In this document: one piece after another, positions 1 to 7,390 of the stretch | Numbering within the stretch: position 1 is the stretch's first letter | Layout of the letters: each line of letters opens with the position of its first letter | NCBI RefSeq assembly: GCF_025673445.1 | Contig: NZ_JAOVQN010000002.1 | Coordinates: forward strand, 310,001 to 374,000 | Source: Ruegeria_B marisflavi | GTDB taxonomy: Bacteria > Pseudomonadota > Alphaproteobacteria > Rhodobacterales > Rhodobacteraceae | Length of the DNA stretch: 64,000 bases | Direction of reading: 5' to 3' | Translations under genes and position numbers: made by a program | Notes under the pieces: model-generated | Told to the model about the DNA's origin: nothing | The model's input: only the letters and a program-made list of their open reading frames with translations | Database searches by the model: none

Positions 1-1
1 A

Positions 2-154
2 CTGCGCAATGCCATGTCCTGGGGGCAGGGACGCTACGACGAGGCGGCGGCGATCTTCCTTCTTCTTTTTGTCACCATCGTCGCGGTGGATCAGCTCTCG
101 GACCGCCTGCGCGCCCGGCTGACCCATGGCGCCCGGGCAGGAGCCACGACATGA
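2..154 (+). CDS. phnE: Phosphonate ABC transporter permease PhnE, C-terminal end (partial)
   Basis: Last 50 residues of a protein that begins before the window. The visible part has one hydrophobic segment (AIFLLLFVTIVAVDQLSDRLR) followed by a basic tail, which is how PhnE permeases end; the pattern matches the C-terminus of the complete PhnE-like permease that follows. It would be a membrane subunit of a binding-protein-dependent phosphonate importer. The stop codon overlaps the next start as ATGA, so the two genes are translationally coupled. Family assignment leans on the neighbour because so little of the protein is present. Confidence 0.75.
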   Translation: MRNAMSWGQGRYDEAAAIFLLLFVTIVAVDQLSDRLRARLTHGARAGATT

Positions 155-1521
155 GCACCGCCACCACCGATCTGGACCTGATCCACCTGAAACATCAGGC
201 CGACCGTCTTTTCACTCGCAAGCGGCTGCTGGGCTTTGGCCTGCCTGCGCTGGTGCTGGCCTATCTGGCCTATATCGTTTTCGCCTTCGACGTGCCGGGG
301 CTGGCGGCGCGGGCAAACTGGGAAAACGGCCGCACGCTGATCGCCGACAGCTACAGCTACAAGACCCATGTCACCCGCGACAACCGCACGGGCGCGGTGT
401 CCGTCGCGGTCGAGGGCGAGCGCAAGGGCACATGGCCCGAAGGGCAGGCGCCTGACTGGGTCAGGCTGGGCGAGACCACGGTGATCGACCTCACGGGCGG
501 CCATGTCGTCCGCTTTGGCCCCGAGACGGTGGAATACGACATTCCCGGTTATGGCACCCTGCGCGCCACACCGACCCGCACACAGGGCGTGGTCACCGAA
601 CTGCCGCCGGGCGATCTGCCCGACTGGATCAACCAGTCGAAAAACCGCATCACCGTCACCACCGAGGCCGGGCGCCTGACCGTGACCCGCAACCGGTCCG
701 AAGTCTTCCGCTACTTCGCCGGGTGGGAACTGTTCTGGTTCACCCTCGACAGCCCCTATCACGGTCTGTCCCCCGCCGACCTGGCCCGCCGCGCGGCACA
801 GGGCGAGGCGGGCGCGATCTGGCACGATTTCTGGAACAATACCATGTGGCGGCACGGCGACGTGGCCTGGGCCATTGGCGAGACCATCCTGATGGCTTTT
901 CTCGGCACATTTGGTGCCGCCATCATCGCCCTGCCACTGGCCTTTCTTGCCGCGCGCAACTTCAACTCGCTGGCGCCGGTCCGCTTTGCGGTGCGCCGCG
1001 TCTTCGACTTCGTGCGCGGAGTTGACGCGCTGATCTGGACCGTGGTGCTGGCCCGCGCCTTCGGCCCCGGCCCGCTGACCGGCGCGCTGGCGATCCTGGT
1101 CACCGACAGCGGCACCTTCGGCAAGATCTTCTCCGAGGCGCTGGAAAACGTCGATGCCAAGCAGATCGAGGGCGTGCAATCCACCGGCGCCAATGCCGCG
1201 CAGCGCTACCGCTTTGGCGTGATCCCGCAGATCACCCCGGTGCTGCTCAGCCAGGTGCTCTATTTCCTCGAATCCAACACCCGCAGCGCCACCATCATCG
1301 GCGCCATCACCGGCGGCGGCATCGGCCTTCTCCTGACCCAGGCGATCATCACCCAGAAGGACTGGGAAGAGGTCGCCTATTACATCCTGCTCATCGTGCT
1401 AATGGTCATGCTGATGGACTGGTTTTCGGGCTGGCTGCGCGCCCGCCTGATCCGGGGCCAGACGGCAAAGCCGCGCAAACCGCGCGGCAAACCTGAACCC
1501 GAACCGTTCTTCCTGCCGTGA
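151..1521 (+). CDS. phnE: Phosphonate ABC transporter permease, second PhnE
   Basis: A 456-residue inner-membrane permease of the PhnE family. One membrane segment lies near residues 27-46, followed by a long polar periplasmic region to about residue 185. The BPD_transp_1 core starts near residue 240 (AIGETILMAFLGTFGAAII). The cytoplasmic EAA-type loop that contacts the ATPase is near residues 334-359 and includes GANAAQRYRFGVIPQ. At 456 residues it is longer than single-domain PhnE proteins because of the N-terminal extension, which is usual for the second permease in alphaproteobacterial phn operons. It overlaps both neighbours by 4 bases (ATGA upstream, GTGA downstream), so it belongs to one operon with them. 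Confidence 0.9.
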   Translation: MSTATTDLDLIHLKHQADRLFTRKRLLGFGLPALVLAYLAYIVFAFDVPGLAARANWENGRTLIADSYSYKTHVTRDNRTGAVSVAVEGERKGTWPEGQAPDWVRLGETTVIDLTGGHVVRFGPETVEYDIPGYGTLRATPTRTQGVVTELPPGDLPDWINQSKNRITVTTEAGRLTVTRNRSEVFRYFAGWELFWFTLDSPYHGLSPADLARRAAQGEAGAIWHDFWNNTMWRHGDVAWAIGETILMAFLGTFGAAIIALPLAFLAARNFNSLAPVRFAVRRVFDFVRGVDALIWTVVLARAFGPGPLTGALAILVTDSGTFGKIFSEALENVDAKQIEGVQSTGANAAQRYRFGVIPQITPVLLSQVLYFLESNTRSATIIGAITGGGIGLLLTQAIITQKDWEEVAYYILLIVLMVMLMDWFSGWLRARLIRGQTAKPRKPRGKPEPEPFFLP

Positions 1522-2156
1522 ACCGCCGGAGTGCCCGCAACATAGCCCGTCTCAGCGCCGACACCCCCTATCTGCATCCCGGTTGCCAGATCACCGGCAG
1601 CCGCTTTGGCGCCTATGTCGAGATCGGCGCCGATACCCGCCTGACCAACACCACATGGGGCGATTACAGCTATTGCGACCGCACCTGCGACATCGCCAAT
1701 GCCCGCATCGGCAAGTTCGCCAATATCGCCAGCTTCACCCGCATCGGTGCCACCGATCATCCGATGGAAAAGGCCTCGCTGCACCATTTCCTCTATCGCT
1801 CGGCCGATTACTGGGACGATGCCGAGCGCGATGCCGACTGGTTCGCCCATCGCGCCGGTCGCATCGCCACCATCGGCCATGATACCTGGATCGGTCATGC
1901 CGCGATCATCAAGCCCGAGGTCACCATCGGCCATGGCGCAGTCGTCGGCTCGGGCAGTGTCGTGACCAGGGATGTGGCGCCCTATACGATTGTCGGCGGC
2001 AATTCCGCGCGACTGATCCGCCGCCGTTTCCCCGAGGATGTAACCGAACGAATGATGGCGCTGGCCTGGTGGGACTGGGACCATGCCCGCCTGCGCGCCG
2101 CGCTGCCCGATTTCCGCAGCCTGCGGGCCGAGGCATTTCTGGAGAAATACGCCTGA
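1518..2156 (+). CDS. Phosphonate-metabolism hexapeptide-repeat acyltransferase-like protein
   Basis: A 212-residue left-handed beta-helix protein with repeated hexapeptides, for example GCQITGSRFGAYVEIGADTR near residues 23-42 and IGHDTWIGHAAIIKPEVTIG near 117-136. Such proteins normally move acyl groups from CoA. Its 4-base overlap (GTGA, GTG start) with the PhnE gene places it in the phosphonate operon, where this family is common and of unproven function. The C-terminus has the WWDWDHARLR motif typical of the XAT subgroup of chloramphenicol acetyltransferase-like proteins. The exact substrate is unknown. Confidence 0.85.
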   Translation: MNRRSARNIARLSADTPYLHPGCQITGSRFGAYVEIGADTRLTNTTWGDYSYCDRTCDIANARIGKFANIASFTRIGATDHPMEKASLHHFLYRSADYWDDAERDADWFAHRAGRIATIGHDTWIGHAAIIKPEVTIGHGAVVGSGSVVTRDVAPYTIVGGNSARLIRRRFPEDVTERMMALAWWDWDHARLRAALPDFRSLRAEAFLEKYA

Positions 2157-2255
2157 TCCGCTGACGCGGGCCGCTCTCACAAACGCGTGACCTGCGCCCG
2201 CTATTGCGGCACACTCGGATCAACGCCCCGTGCGGCGCGTCCATCCGGGAGAGAC

Positions 2256-3260
2256 ATGCTCAGACCCTTCATCTCGTCGCGCACGCTGCATGGCCTTGAC
2301 GCAGGGCTGGCGCAGAATATCGGTCGCGCCACCGCCCGGCGCGCACTGGCGGAATGCGACCTGCCCGCCGACGCACTCGACAATCCACGCTTTTATGTCT
2401 GCCAACTGAAGGTAATGCGTTACCTCGACCGAATTTCCCGGCTATCCGGCGATGACAATGCGCTGTTTGCGCTGGGACCGTTCGCCAGTGTTGGCAGCTA
2501 CGGGCTTTTCGGCGACTACGTAACCTCAGCTACCACCTTTGGCGAGGCCCTGCGCCTGACCCGCGATCTGATGCAGTATCACGTCTCGCTGGACCGGCTG
2601 TCCATGGGGCAAACCTGCGAAGGGTTCCGCATCACCTATCACGCCGCCATCCGAAACGCCGAAAGCTATTGGCACTACGCCCCGCTTGCCTTGGGCGTCG
2701 TCCTCAGCATCGCGGCCCCCTACATCGGCAACCGCTACCGCCGGGCCGTGTTGCTGAACCTCCCGAAACCGCGCAAAGTCGCGCCTTACGAGGCGTACTT
2801 CGGCTGTGATGTTCTGTTCGATCAGCCCGAACTGGTTCTGCTATTGGAGCCCGAGGCCGAATATGCCCGGCGGCCCCGCCCCTTGACCAGCGCCGTTACG
2901 CTGGCCGATGTCGCGCGCGACGCCTTTGGCTCGGCGCCACAGACCCTTGTCGAGACGGTCCGGGCGCTGGTGCGTGCGAATCTGACGGATGACCCCGGTA
3001 TTGACCGGATAGCGCAACAGCTCGACATGTCCACCCGCACGCTTCGCCGCCGTATCGAGGAACAGGGGACCAGTTTCCGCGATCTTGCCCGCGCGGTGCG
3101 GGTGGAAATGGCGCAGGATCTGATCCTGGGTTCGGGGCTGGATCTGGCCGAAATCTCGCAACGGGTCGGCTATTCCCACAGCTCCCATCTGGGTCGCGCC
3201 TTTCGCCAGGTCACCGGCATGACCCCATCCGAGGCGCGGGCGGTGCGACCTGACGGGTGA
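2256..3260 (+). CDS. AraC-family transcriptional regulator
   Basis: A 334-residue regulator. The first 200 or so residues fit the AraC-type ligand-binding domain found in OruR/ArgR-like regulators (LSGDDNALFALGPFASVGSY near residues 60-80). The C-terminal 95 residues contain the double helix-turn-helix (DRIAQQLDMSTRTLRRRIEE and DLAEISQRVGYSHSSHLGRA). I chose the ATG at 2256 because GGGAGAG lies just upstream; an upstream GTG in frame at 2187 lacks such a site. It precedes the DUF1254 and outer-membrane protein genes on the same strand and may control them, but nothing in the sequence proves this. Confidence 0.85.
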   Translation: MLRPFISSRTLHGLDAGLAQNIGRATARRALAECDLPADALDNPRFYVCQLKVMRYLDRISRLSGDDNALFALGPFASVGSYGLFGDYVTSATTFGEALRLTRDLMQYHVSLDRLSMGQTCEGFRITYHAAIRNAESYWHYAPLALGVVLSIAAPYIGNRYRRAVLLNLPKPRKVAPYEAYFGCDVLFDQPELVLLLEPEAEYARRPRPLTSAVTLADVARDAFGSAPQTLVETVRALVRANLTDDPGIDRIAQQLDMSTRTLRRRIEEQGTSFRDLARAVRVEMAQDLILGSGLDLAEISQRVGYSHSSHLGRAFRQVTGMTPSEARAVRPDG

Positions 3261-3343
3261 TCCGATTGAACTTGGCTGGAAATGGTTACCGGTTGAGGCG
3301 CTTTGGTGGCTAGTCTTTCGCCAAACGCAAAGGGAGTACGTTT

Positions 3344-4354
3344 ATGCCGTTTTCCAAACTGGCCATCGCCGCTGCACTGACTTGTATCGGGGCCGCAACA
3401 GCGGTGTTTGCCGAAACCGTGCCGGTTACCGTCGACAATTTCGCGCGTGCTGAAACCAACGAGATCATGAAATCTTATGTCGATGCAGTCGGCATCGGAG
3501 AATGGGCCCACAACCGGGTGCGGACGCCGCTGGATCAACAGCCGGTGGTGCGGATGAACCGTGACACGCTTTACTCCGCTGCGGTGGTCGACATGAGCAC
3601 CCCGGTCACCATCGTCAAACCCGACAGCGACCGCTTTCAGTCGATGCTGCTGATCAACGAAGACCATTCGATGATGCCGGCCGTGCACGAGGACGGCACC
3701 TTCACCATTCCGCCTTCGCTGGTTGGCACCCGCTATCTGATTGTGGTGATCCGAACCTTTGTCAATCCCAACGACCCCGAGGACGTCAAGGCCGCCAACG
3801 CGCTCCAGGACCAGTTGCAGATCGTCCAGCCCGACAAGGGATCATTCGAGATCCCCGACTGGGAACCCGAAAGCCTGGCCCGCGTCCGCGACGCGATCAA
3901 GGTGCTGGGCAGCACCCGCACCGACACCAACCCCTATTTCGGGCAAAAGAGGCTCTTGAACCCGCTCTATCACCTGATCGGCACCGCTCTCGGCTGGGGC
4001 GGCAACCCGCCCGAAGCCGCAGTCTACAAAACGGTCTTCATCGAGCAAAACGACGGAACGCCCTATACCGTTACGGTCAAGGACGTTCCGGTCGACGGCT
4101 TCTGGTCGATCACCGTTTATAATGCCGAGGGCTTCATGGAACCCAACGACCTTGGTGTGAACTCCTATAACAACGTCACCGCAACGCACAACCAGGACGG
4201 TGGCTATACGATCAATTTCGGTGGCTGCGAGGACGGGCGCATCAACTGCATCCCGATCATGCCGGGGTGGAACGCGGTAATCCGCCAGTACCAGCCCCGC
4301 CCCGAACTCATCGACGGCAGCTGGCAGTTCCCCGATTTCCAGCCTGCGGGCTGA
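3344..4354 (+). CDS. Secreted DUF1254/DUF1214 protein
   Basis: A 336-residue protein with a clear signal peptide (MPFSKLAIAAALTCIGAAT, likely cleaved after VFA). The N-terminal half carries DUF1254 features (NRDTLYSAAVVDMSTPVTI) and the C-terminal half DUF1214 features (VPVDGFWSITVYNAEGFMEP; NFGGCEDGRINCIPIMPGWN). These domains occur together in periplasmic or outer-membrane proteins with no established reaction. The ribosome site is AAAGGGAG, 8 bases before the ATG. It is followed 84 bases later by a beta-barrel gene on the same strand, which suggests a cell-envelope role. Confidence 0.85.
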   Translation: MPFSKLAIAAALTCIGAATAVFAETVPVTVDNFARAETNEIMKSYVDAVGIGEWAHNRVRTPLDQQPVVRMNRDTLYSAAVVDMSTPVTIVKPDSDRFQSMLLINEDHSMMPAVHEDGTFTIPPSLVGTRYLIVVIRTFVNPNDPEDVKAANALQDQLQIVQPDKGSFEIPDWEPESLARVRDAIKVLGSTRTDTNPYFGQKRLLNPLYHLIGTALGWGGNPPEAAVYKTVFIEQNDGTPYTVTVKDVPVDGFWSITVYNAEGFMEPNDLGVNSYNNVTATHNQDGGYTINFGGCEDGRINCIPIMPGWNAVIRQYQPRPELIDGSWQFPDFQPAG

Positions 4355-4438
4355 TCCGGCGCACCCCGTGGCGCTTGCTTCGGGGTGCCTCATATGCGAC
4401 GCTTGGAATGGAACGCCATCGCTTCCCCGGAGACGATC

Positions 4439-5179
4439 ATGAAACCACTGCCTTCCACAGCTTTTGCGCTGGCTCTCGCGGCGGCAACGCCGCTCGCGGC
4501 CCAACAATCCAACTGGCAATACGAGGCGACGGTCTATCTCTTCACCGCCGAGACCGAGACCGGCGTCACCACGCCGACCGGCACCATCGAGGGCACGCTC
4601 AGTTTCAAGGACGCGCTCGACAATCTCGACTTCGCCTTCATGGGCGCGTTCGGCGCCAGCAACGGCCAGTGGAGCTTTCTGGCCGATTACATGATGACTG
4701 ACATCTCCTTTGGCAATCCGACGCCCGGCGGTGCCTTTTCGGGCATCAATACGGCGGCCAAGACGCAGGTGCTGAACGCCTATGCCGCCTACCGCGTGCA
4801 CCAGACGCCCGATCTCGCCGTCGACCTTGCCGCCGGTCTGCGCTGGTTCGACACCCGCACCACGCTGACCGCACTGCCAGGGATCCTGCCGGGGCGTACC
4901 GTTGTGGCCAATGACAACTGGGTCGATCCGGTGATCGGCCTGCGCGCCCAGGTCCGGATGTCCGACAAGTGGAGCGGCATCGCCTTCTTCGACTATGGCG
5001 GCTTCCAGAGCGACAGCGAAAGCTGGCAGGCGCTGCTCACCGCCGACTACCAGTTGAACGACAACTGGCGGCTGCGGTTCGGTTATCGCTATCTGTCGGT
5101 CGATCACACGCTGTCGAACGGCAACGACTACTCGTTCACCCAGTCCGGCCCGGTCTTCGGCGCCACCTACCGGTTCTGA
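4439..5179 (+). CDS. Outer-membrane beta-barrel protein, function unknown
   Basis: A 246-residue protein with an N-terminal signal peptide (MKPLPSTAFALALAAATPLA, cleaved near AAQQ) and alternating polar/nonpolar strands throughout. It ends in an aromatic strand, GPVFGATYRF, with the terminal Phe expected of barrels handled by the BAM machinery. Strand-like segments such as WRLRFGYRYLSVDH support an 8-strand porin-like or OmpW-like barrel. The ATG at 4439 follows CCGGAGACGATC, a good ribosome site, so in-frame ATGs at 4385 and 4394 are unlikely. It is probably co-transcribed with the DUF1254 gene. Confidence 0.75.
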   Translation: MKPLPSTAFALALAAATPLAAQQSNWQYEATVYLFTAETETGVTTPTGTIEGTLSFKDALDNLDFAFMGAFGASNGQWSFLADYMMTDISFGNPTPGGAFSGINTAAKTQVLNAYAAYRVHQTPDLAVDLAAGLRWFDTRTTLTALPGILPGRTVVANDNWVDPVIGLRAQVRMSDKWSGIAFFDYGGFQSDSESWQALLTADYQLNDNWRLRFGYRYLSVDHTLSNGNDYSFTQSGPVFGATYRF

Positions 5180-5238
5180 CCCGGCTTGGCGCCGCCGCCC
5201 GGCTGCCGTAAGAACGGTGTTTTCAGCCGGAGACCGAC

Positions 5239-6093
5239 ATGACCAGCGACTGGATTGCCCTCGACTGGACCACCACGCGCCGCCGCCTCTGGGTGATGCG
5301 CGGCCGCGACGTGCTGGACGAGGCCGTCGATGACGGCCCGCGCCCCGCCGATGCCGCCTCGATCCTCGCACTTGTGGCCGGACGGCACGCGGGGCAGGGG
5401 GTGCCGGTCTTAGCCTGTGGTCCGCTTGGCCCGGTGCGCGACACCGTGCCCTGCATCCCGCTTGCGGGCAGCCTCTGGCAGATCGACCTCGGCGACCCGC
5501 GCGTGGCGCTGCATGCGGTGCCGGGGCTGAGACAGGCGCAGCCCGCCGACATGATGCAGGGCGACGAAACCCGCGTTGCCGGGTTCCTGGCGCTCAACCC
5601 CGGCTGGGACGGGGTGATCTGCCTGGTGGGCGAAACCAGCCGCTGGGTGCATGTCAGCGCCGGCGAAGTCGTCAGTTTCCGCAGCTTCCTGTTCGGCGCG
5701 CTGATCTCGGCGGTGACCGCCGGCACCCAGCTCGGCCGCTGGCTCACCACCTCCGATCTCGACGGCGCCGCCTTTACCGACGCGGTCGCCGACGGGCTCT
5801 CGCGCCCCGAACAGGTGCTGGCGCGGCTCTGGTCCGCCCATGCCGACGCCACGCTCAGCGCCCTGCCGCCCGAGGTGGCGCGGGCGCGGATCCTCGGTGG
5901 CCTGATCGGGGCCGAGCTGGCGGCCACGCGCCCCTTCTGGCTGGGTCAGCAACTGGCGGTGCTGGGTGAAGGAGAGATGCCGCGCCTGCATGCCGACGCG
6001 CTGGCCGCCCAAGGGGCGCCCGCCACCCTGGGCGACGCCCCCCGCATGACCCGCGAAGGGCTGATTGCCGCATGGAAGTCGCTGGCGTCTTGA
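5239..6093 (+). CDS. dgoK: 2-dehydro-3-deoxygalactonokinase-like protein
   Basis: A 284-residue protein resembling DgoK, which phosphorylates 2-keto-3-deoxygalactonate in the De Ley-Doudoroff galactose pathway. The N-terminal WIALDWTTTRRRLWVM is the phosphate-1 loop of this branch of the sugar-kinase fold. VAGFLALNPGWDGVICLVGE and SFRSFLFGALISAV are also typical. No dgoA aldolase or other galactonate gene lies next to it, so the substrate in this organism is less certain than the family. The ATG at 5239 has GGAGACCGAC upstream. Confidence 0.8.
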   Translation: MTSDWIALDWTTTRRRLWVMRGRDVLDEAVDDGPRPADAASILALVAGRHAGQGVPVLACGPLGPVRDTVPCIPLAGSLWQIDLGDPRVALHAVPGLRQAQPADMMQGDETRVAGFLALNPGWDGVICLVGETSRWVHVSAGEVVSFRSFLFGALISAVTAGTQLGRWLTTSDLDGAAFTDAVADGLSRPEQVLARLWSAHADATLSALPPEVARARILGGLIGAELAATRPFWLGQQLAVLGEGEMPRLHADALAAQGAPATLGDAPRMTREGLIAAWKSLAS

Positions 6094-6147
6094 GCCCCGG
6101 CAGCGATAGGGGCAAGAGAGACAGATAACCGTCACAAAGGGCGACAG

Positions 6148-6552
6148 ATGAGCTTTACCACCGAAATCGAAGTCCGGTTCAAGCATTGCGATCCGGCGGG
6201 CATCGTGTTCTTTCCGCGTTACTTCGAGATGATCAACGACGTGGTCGAAGACTGGTTCGCCACCGATCTGGGTCTGCCGTTTCACGAGTTGGTCAAGGAA
6301 AACGGTGCTCCCACGGCGCAGATCCAGGCCACGTTCACCGCGCCCTCGCTGCATGGCGATCTGCTCACTTTTCGGCTGACGCCCACCCGGATCGGCAATT
6401 CCAGCCTCGATTACGAGCTGACCGCTCATTGCGGCGACGAGTTGCGCCTGCGGGCCAACGCCACGCTGGTGCATGTGGCCCGGCTGGGCCGCTCGCTGGC
6501 CTGGCCCCAGGCCATCCGCGAGCAGGTCTCGGCTCAGATCGCCAGCGCCTGA
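6148..6552 (+). CDS. 4-hydroxybenzoyl-CoA thioesterase-like acyl-CoA thioesterase
   Basis: A 134-residue single hot-dog-fold protein. EVRFKHCDPAGIVFFPRYFE at residues 8-27 contains the Asp (in CDPAG) that serves as the catalytic carboxylate in the Pseudomonas-type 4-hydroxybenzoyl-CoA thioesterase and YbgC family. It would hydrolyse an acyl- or aroyl-CoA in the cytoplasm. No benzoate genes are adjacent, so the substrate is open. Its 3' end overlaps the convergent phosphatase gene by 19 bases. Confidence 0.85.
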   Translation: MSFTTEIEVRFKHCDPAGIVFFPRYFEMINDVVEDWFATDLGLPFHELVKENGAPTAQIQATFTAPSLHGDLLTFRLTPTRIGNSSLDYELTAHCGDELRLRANATLVHVARLGRSLAWPQAIREQVSAQIASA

Positions 6553-7190
6553 GCCACCAGCCCCGGCAGGTCGGCAAAGGCGTCAAAGGCGGCCCGGTGC
6601 GGCAGCGCCGAGACCGAGCTCTTGCGATAGCCTTCGGTGAAGAGCAGGAACGGTACGCCCGCATTCTGCGCGGTCTCGGCATCCACCTCGCTGTCGCCGA
6701 CATAAAGACGCGGCAGATTCGGCAGGGCGGCAAAACTGGCGTGTAGCATGCCCGGTTCCGGCTTGCGCGTCGGCAGGCTGTCGCCGCCGATCACCACGTC
6801 AAAGAACCGCGCCAGCCCCAGATCGGCCAGCACCTGCCGCGCTGGTCCCTCGGGTTTGTTGGTGCAGATCCCCAGCGCCGCGCCGTCCCCGGCAAGCCGT
6901 TCCAGCGCCGCGACCACCCCGGGATAGGGTACTGTCAGGCTGGAGTTCGAGCGGTTGTATTCCTCCAGCGTCGCAGCCGACAACTCTTCATGCCGCCCCA
7001 TGTCGAGCCCAACATGCCCGATCACCTGCACCACCAGGTTCGGCAACCCCTTACCGACGAACGAGGTCACCGTCGCCAGGTCGAGCGGCCTGTGCCCCTC
7101 GGCCGCCAGCATCCGGTTGACGGCGGCGGTGATGTCCGGGGCGCTGTCGATCAGCGTGCCGTCCAGGTCGAAAACGATGGCTGCGGTCAT
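6534..7190 (-). CDS. gph: Phosphoglycolate phosphatase
   Basis: A 218-residue HAD-superfamily hydrolase. Motif I is VFDLDGTLIDS near residues 6-16, motif II the T of ICTNKPEGPA, motif III its Lys, and motif IV VGDSEVDAETAQNAG. With its cap (APDITAAVNRMLAAEG) this matches Gph, which removes phosphate from 2-phosphoglycolate. The start at MTAAIVFDLDGT is chosen because the family begins there and GGAGAATGCC precedes it. It converges on the thioesterase gene with a 19-base overlap. Confidence 0.9.
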   Translation of the reverse strand: MTAAIVFDLDGTLIDSAPDITAAVNRMLAAEGHRPLDLATVTSFVGKGLPNLVVQVIGHVGLDMGRHEELSAATLEEYNRSNSSLTVPYPGVVAALERLAGDGAALGICTNKPEGPARQVLADLGLARFFDVVIGGDSLPTRKPEPGMLHASFAALPNLPRLYVGDSEVDAETAQNAGVPFLLFTEGYRKSSVSALPHRAAFDAFADLPGLVAQALAI

Positions 7191-7285
7191 GGCATTCTCC
7201 GGCTGGGTTTGCCGATCCCTGCCTGCTTGGTCCGCGTTGCGCAACCCTTATGTGCGATCCTCGCGGGCCGCACATGCCTCCGGCG

Positions 7286-7376
7286 GGAGTACTTTGGACC
7301 AGAAAGAAGCCACAAGCCGTTACTGCTTCTTTCTGGTGGAATATACTCCGGGGGGTCTGGGGGGCGGGCCCCCCAG
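7286..7376. repeat. Intergenic palindromic element, copy 1, with adjacent GC-rich hairpin
   Basis: A long imperfect inverted repeat at 7286-7349. Its arms include ACCAGAAAGAAGC and GCTTCTTTCTGGT and begin and end with GGAGTA and TACTCC, around a loop of about 14 bases. It is followed by a perfect hairpin CTGGGGGGCGGGCCCCCCAG at 7357-7376. The same arms recur at 26673-26737. The element lies between two genes on the minus strand and could act as a terminator or RNA-processing site; from memory, similar sequences are common between genes in Rhodobacteraceae. Confidence 0.8.
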
Positions 7377-7390
7377 CGGCCCGTGCGGGA

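Noticed and set aside
3842..5371. A 509-codon minus-strand open frame spanning the DUF1254, outer-membrane and kinase genes
   Set aside because: It crosses three real genes and their gaps, has Arg/Gly-rich composition and no domain.
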